Below are positions 18,217 through 27,689 of a DNA stretch of 64,000 bases, in pieces. Where the stretch lies: NCBI RefSeq assembly GCF_010686755.1, contig NZ_JAAGXA010000001.1, positions 124,001 through 188,000 of the forward strand, read 5' to 3'. Positions within the stretch are counted from its first letter, which is position 1. Each line of letters starts with the position of its first letter. The notes beneath the pieces were generated by a model. The model saw only the letters and a list, made by a program, of their open reading frames with translations, was not told the origin of the DNA and searched no databases. The stretch is from Nocardioides zeae (GTDB taxonomy: Bacteria; Actinomycetota; Actinomycetes; Propionibacteriales; Nocardioidaceae). A program made the translations under genes and the position numbers.

Positions 18217-18738
18217 GTGTCACTCCGACACACCCTGGTGGTGGCGTGCGCCCTGGCGTGCGCCACCACCGTCAGCGCATGTGGCGGGTCGTCCGAGCAG
18301 GAGGCCGCGGGCCTCACGGCGGATGCCGCCGCCTTCGACGGTCTGGACCAGGCCGTCGTCGAGGAGGTGCTCGAGAACCCGGACGCGGTGGGCAAGATCG
18401 AGGACGAGGCGTCGTCGTCGGCAGCCGCGAGCATGGCCCAGGGCATCACGATCAACTTCGTCGTCTGCCGTCGTGTGGCGGCGGACTACCGCACGTGGGT
18501 GACGACGGGCGCCGTACCGACGCTCGCTGCCCTGCCCGAGCCGACCCGTCCGCAACAGCCGTCCTACGCCGACTGGCAACGGATGCACGACGACCTCGCC
18601 GCGCTCTACGCGAGCGGCGACCCGGCGCAGGTGCGCGGCTTCCTCACCGGCGAGTCGTCGTGTGGCCACTGGATCCCGGCCGAGCCCGGTGACGTCTCCG
18701 GGCCGACGGTGGAGGACGTGGTCGGGGAGATCGGATGA
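18217..18738 (+). CDS. Lipoprotein of unknown function
   Basis: 173 aa from GTG 18217. Signal peptide with lipobox 'TVSACGGSS' (Cys at about residue 22). The mature domain is helical and acidic ('GLDQAVVEEVLENPDAVGKIEDEASS'), with two Cys residues ('VVCRRVAAD', 'SSCGHWIP'). No family recognised. Its stop overlaps the start of the next lipoprotein gene (ATGA), so it belongs to the exporter operon. Confidence 0.65.
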   Translation: MSLRHTLVVACALACATTVSACGGSSEQEAAGLTADAAAFDGLDQAVVEEVLENPDAVGKIEDEASSSAAASMAQGITINFVVCRRVAADYRTWVTTGAVPTLAALPEPTRPQQPSYADWQRMHDDLAALYASGDPAQVRGFLTGESSCGHWIPAEPGDVSGPTVEDVVGEIG

Positions 18739-19643
18739 GGCGCGCCCGCGGCGTGATCGTGGCCGTTGTCGTGATCGTCGCAGGAGCGAGCGCGTGCTCC
18801 ACGCGATCCGGCGACGACATCGTCGGGGGTGACGCTGCGCCGGTGGAGGACGGGGCGACGGATCCGGTCGCCCAGGTCCGGCGGACGACGTTGGACGTGC
18901 GCTACACCCTCGACGCGGTCACGGCCGAGGGAAGCAGGGTGTCGCTGCTCCCGAGCACCCAGTTCGCCCTGGAGGGCCCGCTCGTCACCGAGGGGCAGGG
19001 GGTGAGCGCCGGGCAGCCGGTCGGCGCCATGGTGGTCCGTCCGGCCGTGCGTGCCGCGCTCGACGGCACAGGCGCCACGGGCGCGAGCGCGTCCACGTTG
19101 GCCAGCCTGCAGGCTCAGGAGGGACCGGCGGTGGCGCCGGTCGCCGGGTCCTTCGCCAGCGGCGACGGCGAGGCCTGGATCGATGCTCCGGGGATGGACG
19201 TCACGGCCCCGCTCACCCCGATCCAGTACCTGCGCTTCCTCTCGATGCGCTTCGAGGCGACGGCTGCGGTCGAGACGCTGACGGGGCCGCGCACGGTCGG
19301 CTGTCGCGCTCTCTGGAGCGTGCCGGTCGAGGAGGCGACCCCCGAGGCTGCCGCCACCCTGCACTGCCGCGTGGGGCCCGAGGTCCAGACGGCACCTGCC
19401 CTGCGGTCGACGGTCACCATCACGGCGGACGCGCCGCCCGACGTGCTCGTCGCGCCGAACCTGTCCATCGGCTACGACGCCGGGACGGACGGCTACTTCG
19501 TGGTCGTCGAGGACGGCGGGTCCACCAGGAAGGTGGAGGTCGAGGTGGGCGTCACCGACGGGGTGAGCCGGGTCGTGAGCGGCGACATCGAGGCCGGGCA
19601 GGTCCTCGTCCCGCCGGACGACGTCGACAGCAGTGCGCCGTGA
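18735..19643 (+). CDS. Lipoprotein, probable accessory/adaptor subunit of a MacB-like ABC exporter
   Basis: 302 aa. Lipobox 'AGASACSTRSG' (Cys at about residue 21). The C-terminal part ('YFVVVEDGGSTRKVEVEVGVTDGVSRVVSGDIEAGQVLVPP') looks like the membrane-proximal barrel of HlyD/MacA-type periplasmic adaptors. The coiled-coil hairpin of full MacA proteins is not evident. It overlaps the upstream lipoprotein and the downstream ATPase gene by 4 bp each, supporting a single export machine. Confidence 0.65.
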   Translation: MRRARGVIVAVVVIVAGASACSTRSGDDIVGGDAAPVEDGATDPVAQVRRTTLDVRYTLDAVTAEGSRVSLLPSTQFALEGPLVTEGQGVSAGQPVGAMVVRPAVRAALDGTGATGASASTLASLQAQEGPAVAPVAGSFASGDGEAWIDAPGMDVTAPLTPIQYLRFLSMRFEATAAVETLTGPRTVGCRALWSVPVEEATPEAAATLHCRVGPEVQTAPALRSTVTITADAPPDVLVAPNLSIGYDAGTDGYFVVVEDGGSTRKVEVEVGVTDGVSRVVSGDIEAGQVLVPPDDVDSSAP

Positions 19644-20329
19644 CCGCCGCAGCGCAGCTGAGCGGTGTCGGCGTCTCCTACCGCTCCGTGGATGGTCCCG
19701 TCGTCGCGCTCCGGGGCGTCGACCTGGTCTGCGAGGCGGCGACGTCGACGTCGATCGTCGGGCGCTCGGGCAGCGGCAAGTCGACGTTGATCTCGGTGCT
19801 CTCCCTGCTCCGTCGCCCCACCGAGGGCAGTGTCTGCATCGAGGGGGTGGCCGTCAGCGACATGCGCGAGCGCGAGCGCGCTGCCCTGCGGGCCGGACGC
19901 ATCGGCATCGTCTTCCAGGCGTTCCACCTCGAGCCGTCGCTCACCGTCGTCGACAACGTGATGCTGGGGTGGCACTTCGCGCCGCACGGACTGTCCCGCG
20001 CCGCCGCGCGCGAGAGGGCCTGCTCCGACCTCGAGGAGCTGGGCATCGGCGACCTCGCGGCCCGTCGGCCGCACGCCTTGTCCGGCGGGCAGCGGCAGCG
20101 GGTCGCGATCGCGCGCGCTGTCTTCACCCGCCCCGCACTGCTCGTCGCCGACGAGCCGACGGGGAACCTCGACGAGGAGACGGCCGGCGACGTCGCCGCC
20201 CTGCTCCTCGCGCTACCGCGGGCGCACGGCACGGCGCTGGTGATGGTCACCCACGACACCACCATCGCCGCCCTCGCGCAGCACCGGATGCGTCTCGACC
20301 GGGGGGTGCTCGCGCGTGTGGCACCGTGA
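19640..20329 (+). CDS. ABC transporter ATP-binding protein (MacB/LolD type)
   Basis: 229 aa from GTG 19640 (GTGA overlap). Walker A 'GRSGSGKST', Q-loop region 'IGIVFQAFHLEP', signature 'LSGGQRQRVAIARA', Walker B 'LLVADEPTGNLDEET', and H-loop 'MVTHD'. The sequence is of the lipoprotein/peptide-export family (LolD, MacB ATPase half). It energises the FtsX-like permease encoded next, with a 14-bp overlap. Confidence 0.92.
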   Translation: MTAAAQLSGVGVSYRSVDGPVVALRGVDLVCEAATSTSIVGRSGSGKSTLISVLSLLRRPTEGSVCIEGVAVSDMRERERAALRAGRIGIVFQAFHLEPSLTVVDNVMLGWHFAPHGLSRAAARERACSDLEELGIGDLAARRPHALSGGQRQRVAIARAVFTRPALLVADEPTGNLDEETAGDVAALLLALPRAHGTALVMVTHDTTIAALAQHRMRLDRGVLARVAP

Positions 20330-21470
20330 CGTGGCCAGCACCGTGGCGCTCGCGCTCAAGCTCGCCTGGGCCGGGCGGGTGAGGTTGGTGCTCTCCGTGG
20401 TGCTCGTGGCGCTCGCCATGACGGTGTTCCTGGTCGTCACCCAGCTCTCCGCGATCGGCGCCCAGGGGCTCGACGAGGCGATCGACGCGGAGTCGGGAGT
20501 GCCCGGCAGCTATGCGGTCGAGATGCAGACCAGCTTCGGGCTGGACCGTGGGCAGCTGGTCGACGCCGTCCACGACGCGCTCGACCCGGTGAGCTCGGAG
20601 CCGATCCCGTACGTCGTCGGCTACCCCGACATCCAGCCGGAGTGCCCGCCCTACGACACGCTGGGCCGTGGCATGGTCCGCTTCGTCTACAACGCAGACG
20701 GCACGCCCTACGCGTTGCCGTACGGCGCCGACGTCCCCAGCGACACCGAGGTGTGCCTGGCGGGCCAGGCGGTGCCGGCCACCGGGATCTTCGTGCCGTC
20801 CGCGGCCCAGGAGAGCCGGTGGGGCCTGAGCCTGCTGTTCGTCGCGCCGGCGTACGAGCACGTCGCCGCGTTGATGACGGCCGAACCCGTGGCTTACCGG
20901 TTCGTCGTCACCACCGGACGTGACGACAGCGAGCAGACCATCCGCGCCGCCCTGCGGCAGCGGCTCGGCGACACCGCCCTCCGCTTCGGCAGCAGCGTGG
21001 ACGAGGCCACGGTGGACGTCGCACGGCTCGACGGCGGTCAGCAGGTCCGCGCGGCGAGCCAGGGCATCAAGACGATCTTCGGCGTCATCGGCTGGGGGGT
21101 GCTCGGGCTCGGCGCGCTCGGTCTGCTCATCTCCCAGCTGATCGTCGTCCGGGACCGCATGTGGCTCTTCGGCCTCGGGACCGCGCTGGGGGCGCGCCGG
21201 CTCCACGTCGCGATCCTCGTGGCGGTCGACGTCGTGCTCACGGTCGTGCTGGGCGTCGCGGCGGCCGTCCTGGTCGCGGTGCTCGCGCAACCGGTCACCG
21301 ACCAGGTCGCCCGCTCGACGTTCGGGACCGACGCCGACCTGTTGAACCCGGGCGCGCTGGCGCGCCTGGTGCTGGGCGCCGCGGCGGTCCTGGTCGTCGC
21401 CTCGACGTGGCCCGTCCTGCGTGCGACCTCGCAGGACCCGCTCGACGTGCTCGAACCGAAGGTGTCCTGA
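20316..21470 (+). CDS. FtsX/MacB-type ABC transporter permease
   Basis: 384 aa. One membrane segment near the N-terminus ('LVLSVVLVALAMTVFLVV'), a large extracytoplasmic domain of about 210 residues with a few Cys residues ('QPECPPYD', 'TEVCLAGQ'), then three C-terminal membrane segments ('TIFGVIGWGVLGLGALGLLISQLIVV', 'VAILVAVDVVLTVVLGVAAAVLVAVL', 'LVLGAAAVLVVASTWPVL'). This topology is typical of MacB/FtsX. The end 'RATSQDPLDVLEP' is the common cytoplasmic tail. GTG start overlapping the ATPase gene. Confidence 0.88.
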   Translation: MWHRDVASTVALALKLAWAGRVRLVLSVVLVALAMTVFLVVTQLSAIGAQGLDEAIDAESGVPGSYAVEMQTSFGLDRGQLVDAVHDALDPVSSEPIPYVVGYPDIQPECPPYDTLGRGMVRFVYNADGTPYALPYGADVPSDTEVCLAGQAVPATGIFVPSAAQESRWGLSLLFVAPAYEHVAALMTAEPVAYRFVVTTGRDDSEQTIRAALRQRLGDTALRFGSSVDEATVDVARLDGGQQVRAASQGIKTIFGVIGWGVLGLGALGLLISQLIVVRDRMWLFGLGTALGARRLHVAILVAVDVVLTVVLGVAAAVLVAVLAQPVTDQVARSTFGTDADLLNPGALARLVLGAAAVLVVASTWPVLRATSQDPLDVLEPKVS

Positions 21471-21522
21471 GTCGGACGGTTTCTGTCCGGTCGAGAAGAA
21501 TGCGCGCGCCGACGCGGGCGGA

Positions 21523-21633
21523 GAAAGAAAACGCGGACCCGTGCGGGCGTGACCCTCGGCGTGTCGCGGCGTCGCGTCCGCGTTTTCTTTCGCCGGCTCG
21601 GGTCGGCCGCCCGCCTCGTCCGCGTTTTCTTCC
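21523..21633. repeat. Three copies of a 16-bp A/T-core motif, one inverted
   Basis: The motif GTCCGCGTTTTCTTTC is found at 21576-21591, as its perfect reverse complement at 21523-21538, and as a 14/16 match at 21618-21633. This lies in the 216-bp gene-free gap between the permease and the DUF2945 gene. The A-rich core is unusual in this GC-rich sequence. Its 12-bp core AAGAAAACGCGG also appears at 14816-14827, next to the FurA box. Confidence 0.75.
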
Positions 21634-21686
21634 CCAAGGCCCCGCTCGCGGCGTACGGGCTTGGGAGTGCGCACTAGCGTCACGTC

Positions 21687-21890
21687 ATGGCGATCAGCAA
21701 GGGTGACACGGTCCACTGGAACACCTCGCAGGGCGAGACGACGGGCACGGCGAAGGAGAAGAAGACCAAGCCGTTCCAGCACGACAAGCAGGACTTCAAG
21801 GCGAGCGAGGACGAGCCCTACTGGATCGTCGAGTCGGAGAAGACCGGCGCCACCGCGGCCCACAAGGAGTCGAGCCTCCGCAAGGGCTGA
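21687..21890 (+). CDS. DUF2945 (Tudor-like) small protein
   Basis: 67 aa. 'MAISKGDTVHWNTSQGETTGTAKEKKTKPFQ', 'YWIVESEKTGATAAHKESSLRK' is the typical DUF2945 pattern: a Tudor-like small beta barrel with an end of the A-A-H-K/R-x-S type. Function not established; many bacteria carry it near stress genes. It is monocistronic between the repeat cluster and a terminator. Confidence 0.85.
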   Translation: MAISKGDTVHWNTSQGETTGTAKEKKTKPFQHDKQDFKASEDEPYWIVESEKTGATAAHKESSLRKG

Positions 21891-21909
21891 ACCCCTCCCG
21901 GGGTCTCCG

Positions 21910-21954
21910 GTCGTGGTGTGAGACCTGCGGAAAGCAGCGGCCTCACACCACGAC
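21910..21954. terminator. Bidirectional terminator between DUF2945 and mscS genes
   Basis: GTCGTGGTGTGAG (21910-21922) pairs perfectly with CTCACACCACGAC (21942-21954), 19-nt loop, between two convergent genes. Confidence 0.8.
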
Positions 21955-21977
21955 TGGGGCAAGGGGAAGAGCAGGGC

Positions 21978-23051
21978 TCAGGCCGCTCCCGGCTTGAACA
22001 GCGCGCTCGGCGCCGCCTGCTCGCCCACCACCTCGAACCGCTGGCGGGGCAGCGCGTCGGGGTTGTGCGCCTGCACCCAGCCCACGAGCCGCTCGCGCAC
22101 GAAGCACCGCAGGTCGAAGAGCGTGCCGGGGTCGTCGGCCGTGACGCTGGCCCGGACCTGCACGAATCCCTGCACCGCGTTGGTGACGACGAGGCCGCTC
22201 GAGCGGCCGTTGTAGAGCGACGTCTCGCCCAGGCAGCGCTCGAACTCCGCGCGCAGCCCCTGCAGGTCGATCCGCCAGTCGAGGTCGAGCTCGACGGTGC
22301 CCATCATCTCGGAGTCCTTGCGGGTCCAGTTCTCGAAGGGCGTGTTGGTGAAGTAGGTGCAGGGGAGCACGAGGCGACGGTCGTCCCAGAGCTTCACCAC
22401 GACGTACGAGAGCGTGATCTCCTCGATGGTGCCGTACTCGTCCTCCACGATGACGACGTCGTCGATCCGGATCGCGTCGCTGAACGCGAGCTGCAGCCCG
22501 GCGAACAGGTTGCCGAGGGTCGACTGCGCGGCGAGGGCCGCGACGACGGAGACGAGACCGGCGGACGCGAGCAGGCTCGCCCCCACGGCACGCACCCCGT
22601 CGAAGCTGAGCAGCACGGCGCCGAAGGCGAGCACCACGATCGCGACCACGACGACGCGGCGCGCGACCTGCACCTGCGTGCGGATGCGCTTGGCGTTGCG
22701 GGGGTCGAGCTCGAGGTCGGCGCGCCGCAGGGCCGCGTCCACGACGAAGAGGACGACGACGGAGAGCAGCCACGCGCCGTTGACGATGACGAGGATCCGC
22801 AGGCCCAGCGCCAGGGTGTCCCACGCCTCCGCTCCGTCGCCGCGCGGCCGGTTGGCGGCGACGACGGCGTTGAGGCCGATGACGAGCACCAGCACCCGGA
22901 ACGGGAAGCGTGCGGCGCGGACGAGCGCGTCCGCCGGCGGCCACCGGCGTCCCGCGCGCTTGACGGCGGCGGGCACGGCGAACCCCAGCGCGACGGCCAC
23001 GGCGACGACGATCCCCGTGGACACGAGCAGGTCGGTTGTTCCTGAGGGCAT
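21978..23051 (-). CDS. MscS-family mechanosensitive ion channel
   Basis: 357 aa from ATG 23051. Four to five N-terminal membrane segments ('LLVSTGIVVAVAVALGFAVP', 'FRVLVLVIGLNAVVAA', 'ILVIVNGAWLLSVVVLFVVDAAL', 'VVVVAIVVLAFGAVLLSF') are followed by the MscS pore helix ('LLASAGLVSVVAALAAQSTLGNLFAG') and beta domain ('IRIDDVVIVEDEYGTIEEITLSYVVVKLWDDRRLVLP'). It protects against hypo-osmotic shock by opening under membrane tension. It is divergent from the kdp potassium operon, so both osmotic-response units share the 23052-23224 region. Confidence 0.92.
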   Translation of the reverse strand: MPSGTTDLLVSTGIVVAVAVALGFAVPAAVKRAGRRWPPADALVRAARFPFRVLVLVIGLNAVVAANRPRGDGAEAWDTLALGLRILVIVNGAWLLSVVVLFVVDAALRRADLELDPRNAKRIRTQVQVARRVVVVAIVVLAFGAVLLSFDGVRAVGASLLASAGLVSVVAALAAQSTLGNLFAGLQLAFSDAIRIDDVVIVEDEYGTIEEITLSYVVVKLWDDRRLVLPCTYFTNTPFENWTRKDSEMMGTVELDLDWRIDLQGLRAEFERCLGETSLYNGRSSGLVVTNAVQGFVQVRASVTADDPGTLFDLRCFVRERLVGWVQAHNPDALPRQRFEVVGEQAAPSALFKPGAA

Positions 23052-23132
23052 CGCTCCACGGTGACAAAGGCCCCGGGGGTGAGCCAAGTGAGACGCGTCG
23101 CACCACGGTGAGAAGGCCCTGAGAAGTTCCCA

Positions 23133-23181
23133 CCGTCAGGGTTCCGTCAGCGCCGACGGCGGGGCCGTCAAGGAACCGTCA
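23133..23181 (+). promoter_or_regulatory. Four CCGTCA half-sites, candidate KdpE operators
   Basis: CCGTCA occurs at 23133, 23144, 23165 and 23176: two pairs, each CCGTCA-N5-CCGTCA (11-bp repeat), with 21 bp between pair members 2 and 3. All lie on one face of the helix. OmpR-family regulators bind tandem half-sites with about 11-bp periodicity; the E. coli KdpE site has the same 6-5-6 layout. The cluster ends 43 bp before the first kdp ORF. Confidence 0.65.
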
Positions 23182-23224
23182 GGACGGTCGTGACGACGGC
23201 CCGGACGGACGCACGATCCGGAGC

Positions 23225-23356
23225 GTGAACGACGCCCTCTACGTGACGCTCACCCTCGCGGTGATCGCCCTCCTGACGCTGCTCGTCGGCGTGCTCGACC
23301 GGGACCGGTCGGCCGCCCCGCCCCCCGGACCCTCCGACGGCGGTGCCGGCCGGTGA
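23225..23356 (+). CDS. kdpF: KdpF-like small membrane subunit
   Basis: 43 aa from GTG 23225: '[20 protein letters not shown]' then 'VGVLDRDRS' and a Pro/Gly-rich tail. One membrane segment, located directly before kdpA with a GTGA overlap, the usual place of KdpF, which stabilises the KdpABC complex. The tail beyond the helix is longer than in the E. coli protein (29 aa), and typical KdpF sequence is not well conserved here, so the call rests mainly on position and topology. Confidence 0.65.
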   Translation: MNDALYVTLTLAVIALLTLLVGVLDRDRSAAPPPGPSDGGAGR

Positions 23357-25017
23357 GCGAGCTCCTCCCCGCGGTCGGCCAGGTGCTCGTGCTCGTCGTG
23401 GTGCTGGCGCTGGCCGTGCCGCTGCTCGGCCGCCACCTGGCGCACACCTACACCGCCCCCGGACACCTGGCGGTCGAGCGCGGCGCCTACCGCCTCCTGC
23501 GCATCGACCCCGACGCCGACCAGCACTGGCGCACCTACGCGCTGTCGGCGCTCGGCTTCTCCCTGGTCGGCATCCTCCTGCTGTACGCCGTGCTGCGGCT
23601 CCAGCAGCACCTGCCGCTCTCGCTCGGCTTCGGCGCGCTGCCGGCCGACGGCGCCTGGAACACGGCCGTCAGCTTCGTCACCAACACGAACTGGCAGTGG
23701 TACTCCGGCGAGGCCGCGCTCGGCCACCTCGCGCAGGCCACCGGGCTGACCGTGCAGAACTTCGTCTCGGCGGCCACCGGCATGGCCGTGGCGGCCGCCC
23801 TCGCCCGCGCCCTGTCCCGCAGCGGGGCCGGCGGACGGATCGGCAACTTCTGGACCGACCTGGTGCGCGGCACCGTCCGGGTGCTCCTGCCGGGCGCCCT
23901 CGTCGCCGCGGTGCTCCTGGCGCTGCTCGGCGTCGTGCAGAACCTCTCCGGCGCCCGCACCGTCACGACCCTCACCGGCGGGGAGCAGTCCGTGCCCGGC
24001 GGGCCCGTGGCCAGCCAGGAGGCGATCAAGGAGCTCGGCACCAACGGCGGCGGGTTCTTCAACGCGAACTCGGCGCACCCGTTCGAGAACCCGACGCCGC
24101 TGACGAACCTGATCGAGATCGTGCTCATGCTGCTCGTCCCGTTCGCGATGGCGTGGGCGTTCGGCCTCATCGTGGGGGACCGGCGCCAGGGCGCCGCCGT
24201 GCTGGCGGCGATGGGCCTGCTCCTCGTCGTGGCGGTCGCCCTCCTCACCTGGGCGGAGATGGCGGGCCCGGGCACCGTCCCGCACGCCGCCGGCGGCGCC
24301 CTCGAGGGCAAGGAGACACGCTTCGGCACGGCCGGCTCGGCCCTCTTCGCCGCGGTGACCACCGGCACCTCGACCGGCGCGGTGAACTCCCTGCACGACT
24401 CGTTCACGGCTCCCGGCGGCGGCGTCGCCATGGTCGGGATGCTCCTCGGCGAGGTATCGCCGGGCGGCGTGGGATCGGGGCTCTACGGGATGCTCGTGCT
24501 CGCCGTCGTGACGGTGTTCATCGCCGGTCTCATGGTCGGGCGCACGCCCGAGTACCTCGGCAAGAAGATCGGCCAGCGCGAGATCGTGCTCGTCGCCGTC
24601 TACGTGCTCGCCTCCCCGTTCCTCGTGCTCGTCGGGCTCGCTCTCGCGCTGAGCGTCCCGGCCGGCGTCGCCGGCCTGCAGGAGGACGGGGCCCACGGGC
24701 TCAGCGAGGCGCTCTACGCCCTCGCCTCGGCCTCCAACAACAACGGCAGCGCCTTCGGCGGCCTGACGTCGGGCACCCCGTTCTGGAACACCCTGCTCGG
24801 TCTGGCCATGCTGCTCGGCCGGTTCCTGCCGCTCGTGCTGGTGCTGGCGCTCGCCGGTCGCTTCGCCGCCGCGCAGCGCGTCCCCGTCGGCCCCGGCACC
24901 CTGCCGACCCACCGTCCCCTCTTCGTCAGCCTCCTCGTGGGCGTCGCGCTGGTCGTGGTCGGTCTGACCTTCGTGCCCGTGCTCGTCCTCGGCCCGATCG
25001 TGGAGTCCCTCTCGTGA
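23353..25017 (+). CDS. kdpA: K+-transporting ATPase subunit KdpA
   Basis: 554 aa, ten or so membrane helices. Selectivity-filter segments are visible: '[13 protein letters not shown]', '[22 protein letters not shown]', '[12 protein letters not shown]' and '[15 protein letters not shown]'. KdpA is the K+-selective channel-like subunit of the high-affinity KdpFABC pump. GTG 23353 overlaps the KdpF-like stop; the kdpA stop overlaps the kdpB start (GTGA). Confidence 0.96.
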   Translation: MSELLPAVGQVLVLVVVLALAVPLLGRHLAHTYTAPGHLAVERGAYRLLRIDPDADQHWRTYALSALGFSLVGILLLYAVLRLQQHLPLSLGFGALPADGAWNTAVSFVTNTNWQWYSGEAALGHLAQATGLTVQNFVSAATGMAVAAALARALSRSGAGGRIGNFWTDLVRGTVRVLLPGALVAAVLLALLGVVQNLSGARTVTTLTGGEQSVPGGPVASQEAIKELGTNGGGFFNANSAHPFENPTPLTNLIEIVLMLLVPFAMAWAFGLIVGDRRQGAAVLAAMGLLLVVAVALLTWAEMAGPGTVPHAAGGALEGKETRFGTAGSALFAAVTTGTSTGAVNSLHDSFTAPGGGVAMVGMLLGEVSPGGVGSGLYGMLVLAVVTVFIAGLMVGRTPEYLGKKIGQREIVLVAVYVLASPFLVLVGLALALSVPAGVAGLQEDGAHGLSEALYALASASNNNGSAFGGLTSGTPFWNTLLGLAMLLGRFLPLVLVLALAGRFAAAQRVPVGPGTLPTHRPLFVSLLVGVALVVVGLTFVPVLVLGPIVESLS

Positions 25018-27026
25018 ACGCACTGCTCGACCCCGCCCAGCTCGCCACCGCCCTGCCCGGCGCCGTGCGCAAGCTCGACCCGCGGGCCCTGCTCGCCACT
25101 CCCGTGATGCTCGTGGTCGAGATCGGCGCCGTGCTCACCACGGTGCTCGCCGCGCTCGACCCCAGCGTGCTCGGCTGGTCGGTCACCGCCTGGCTCTGGC
25201 TCACCGTGCTCTTCGGCAACCTGGCCGAGTCCGTCGCCGAGGGTCGGGGCAAGGCGCAGGCGGCGAGCCTGCGCGCGCTCCAGTCGGAGACGACGGCGCG
25301 GCGCCGTACGGCGGGTGGTCACCTCGAGGAGGTCCCCAGCACGGCCCTGCGGGTCGGCGACCTCGTCGTCGTCGAGGCGGGGGAGCGCATCCCCGGCGAC
25401 GGCGACGTGGTCGAGGGCGTCGCGTCGGTGGACGAGTCGGCGGTGACCGGTGAGTCCGCCCCGGTGATCCGGGAGTCGGGGGGCGACCGGTGCGCCGTGA
25501 CGGGCGGTACGACGGTGCTGTCGGACCGCATCGTCGTGCGGATCACGTCGAACCCGGGCCAGTCGTTCGTCGACCGGATGATCGGCCTGGTCGAGGGGTC
25601 GGAGCGGCAGCGGACCCCCAACGAGATCGCGCTCAACGTGCTGCTCGGGGCGCTCACCGCCGTGTTCGTCGTGGTCTGCGTGACCCTGTGGTTCGTCGCC
25701 GACTTCGCCGGGGCCCCCGTGCCGGTGCTCGTGCTGGCGGCCCTGCTCGTCTGCCTCATCCCCACGACCATCGGCGCGCTCCTCTCCGCCATCGGCATCG
25801 CCGGCATGGACCGTCTCGTGCGCCGCAACGTGCTCGCCATGTCGGGCCGGGCGGTGGAGGCGGCGGGCGACGTCGACGTGCTGCTGCTCGACAAGACCGG
25901 CACCATCACCTACGGCAACCGGCGCGCCCACGAGGTGCTCGAGGTGCCCGGGGTGCCGCGCGCCGACCTGGTCGAGGCCGCGCTCCTCGCGTCGCTGGCC
26001 GACGAGACGCCCGAGGGGCGCAGCATCGTCGAGCTGCTCACGCCCGAGCAGTCCGACGCGGCGCTCCCGGCCGGTGCCACGCTCGTGCCGTTCAGCGCCA
26101 CGACCCGGTCGAGCGGCTTCGACGCGGGCGAGCGCCAGGTGCGCAAGGGCGCCGCGTCCGCGGTCGGCGGGTGGGTGCGGGAGTCCGGCGGCACCGAGCC
26201 CCCGGCGCTGCTGGCCGCGGTCGAGCAGGTGAGCGCCTCCGGCGGCACGCCGCTGGTGGTCGCCGAGCGGGTCGGCGACGCTCCGGCGCGGCTCCTCGGC
26301 GTCGTCCACCTCAAGGACGTCGTGAAGGAGGGCATGCGGGAGCGCTTCGACGAGCTGCGGGCGATGGGCATCCGCACCGTGATGGTCACGGGCGACAACG
26401 CGGTCACCGCCGCGGCGATCGCGGCGGAGGCGGGCGTCGACGACGTGCTCGCCGAGGCGACGCCCGAGGACAAGATGCGGCTCATCCGTCGGGAGCAGGC
26501 GGGCGGCCGGATGGTCGCGATGTGCGGCGACGGCACCAACGACGCTCCCGCGCTCGCGCAGGCCGACGTGGGCGTCGCGATGAACACGGGCACGACCGCG
26601 GCCAAGGAGGCCGGCAACATGGTCGACCTCGACTCCGACCCGACCAAGCTCATCGAGGTCGTCGAGATCGGCAAGCAGCTGCTCATCACCCGCGGTGCGC
26701 TGACGACGTTCTCCGTGGCCAACGACGTGGCGAAGTACTTCGCCATCCTGCCGGCCCTCTTCGTCGTCGCGTTCCCGCAGCTCGACGTGCTCAACGTGAT
26801 GCGCCTGTCGTCGCCCGAGTCGGCGATCCTCTCGGCCGTCGTCTTCAACGCGCTCGTCATCGTGGCGCTCATCCCGCTGGCGCTGCGGGGCGTCTCCTAC
26901 CGCCCCGGCCCGGCCGACGCCCTGCTGCGCCGCAACCTCCTCGTCTACGGGGTCGGCGGGCTCGTCGCGCCGTTCGTCGGCATCAAGCTCCTCGACCTCG
27001 TCGTCTCCCTGCTGCCCGGTCTGTGA
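25014..27026 (+). CDS. kdpB: K+-transporting P-type ATPase subunit KdpB
   Basis: 670 aa. P-type ATPase landmarks: '[13 protein letters not shown]' (actuator), phosphorylation motif '[12 protein letters not shown]' (Asp293), '[13 protein letters not shown]' and '[12 protein letters not shown]' in the nucleotide domain, and hinge '[25 protein letters not shown]'. It hydrolyses ATP to drive K+ import through KdpA. Overlaps kdpA by 4 bp. Confidence 0.97.
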   Translation: MNALLDPAQLATALPGAVRKLDPRALLATPVMLVVEIGAVLTTVLAALDPSVLGWSVTAWLWLTVLFGNLAESVAEGRGKAQAASLRALQSETTARRRTAGGHLEEVPSTALRVGDLVVVEAGERIPGDGDVVEGVASVDESAVTGESAPVIRESGGDRCAVTGGTTVLSDRIVVRITSNPGQSFVDRMIGLVEGSERQRTPNEIALNVLLGALTAVFVVVCVTLWFVADFAGAPVPVLVLAALLVCLIPTTIGALLSAIGIAGMDRLVRRNVLAMSGRAVEAAGDVDVLLLDKTGTITYGNRRAHEVLEVPGVPRADLVEAALLASLADETPEGRSIVELLTPEQSDAALPAGATLVPFSATTRSSGFDAGERQVRKGAASAVGGWVRESGGTEPPALLAAVEQVSASGGTPLVVAERVGDAPARLLGVVHLKDVVKEGMRERFDELRAMGIRTVMVTGDNAVTAAAIAAEAGVDDVLAEATPEDKMRLIRREQAGGRMVAMCGDGTNDAPALAQADVGVAMNTGTTAAKEAGNMVDLDSDPTKLIEVVEIGKQLLITRGALTTFSVANDVAKYFAILPALFVVAFPQLDVLNVMRLSSPESAILSAVVFNALVIVALIPLALRGVSYRPGPADALLRRNLLVYGVGGLVAPFVGIKLLDLVVSLLPGL

Positions 27027-27052
27027 CCGGCGGCCCACCCGAAGGAACCGAA

Positions 27053-27679
27053 GTGAGAGACCTCCTCGCCCTGCTCCGCCAGAGCCTGGCCGGGCTGCGC
27101 GTGCTCGTCGCCGCGACCGTGCTGCTCGGTGTCGCCTACCCGCTCCTCGTCACCGGCATCGCGCAGGTCGCCGTGCCGTGGCAGGCGAACGGCTCCCTCG
27201 TCACCGCGGCGGGGGAGCGCACCACCGACGCCGACGAGGCCGTCGGCTCCGTGCTCCTCGGCCAGGCGACCGACGACGACGGCCTCTTCCAGCCGCGACC
27301 CTCGGCGGCCGGCGACGGCTGGGACGGGCTCGCCAGCGGTGGCTCGAACCTCGGCCCGGAGAGCCCCGAGCTGCTCGCGCTCGTCGGGGAGCGCCGGGCC
27401 GAGGTCGCCGCCCGGGAGGGCGTGGACCCCGCCGCCGTGCCGCCCGACGCGGTCACCGCCTCCGGGTCGGGGCTCGACCCGCAGGTCTCCCCGGCGTACG
27501 CCGCGCTGCAGGTGCCCCGCGTCGCCGCGGCCAACGGGCTGGACGAGGCCGCCGTGCGCGCCCTCGTGGCCGAGCACACGGCGGGTCGGACGCTCGGGAT
27601 CCTCGGCGAGCCCCGGGTGGACGTGCTCGCGCTCAACATCGCGGTGCTCGCCGCCCGCGACGCCGGTGCGGGCGACTAG
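27053..27679 (+). CDS. kdpC: K+-transporting ATPase subunit KdpC
   Basis: 208 aa from GTG 27053, with GAAGGAA before it. One N-terminal membrane helix ('LRVLVAATVLLGVAYPLLVTGIAQ'), then 'GSVLLGQATDDDGLFQPRPSAAGDGWDGLASGGSNLGPESPEL' and 'VTASGSGLDPQVSPAYAALQVPRVA', which are signature KdpC segments. It stabilises the pump and raises ATP affinity. 26 bp after kdpB. Confidence 0.95.
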   Translation: MRDLLALLRQSLAGLRVLVAATVLLGVAYPLLVTGIAQVAVPWQANGSLVTAAGERTTDADEAVGSVLLGQATDDDGLFQPRPSAAGDGWDGLASGGSNLGPESPELLALVGERRAEVAAREGVDPAAVPPDAVTASGSGLDPQVSPAYAALQVPRVAAANGLDEAAVRALVAEHTAGRTLGILGEPRVDVLALNIAVLAARDAGAGD

Positions 27680-27689
27680 GTTGGCGCGC

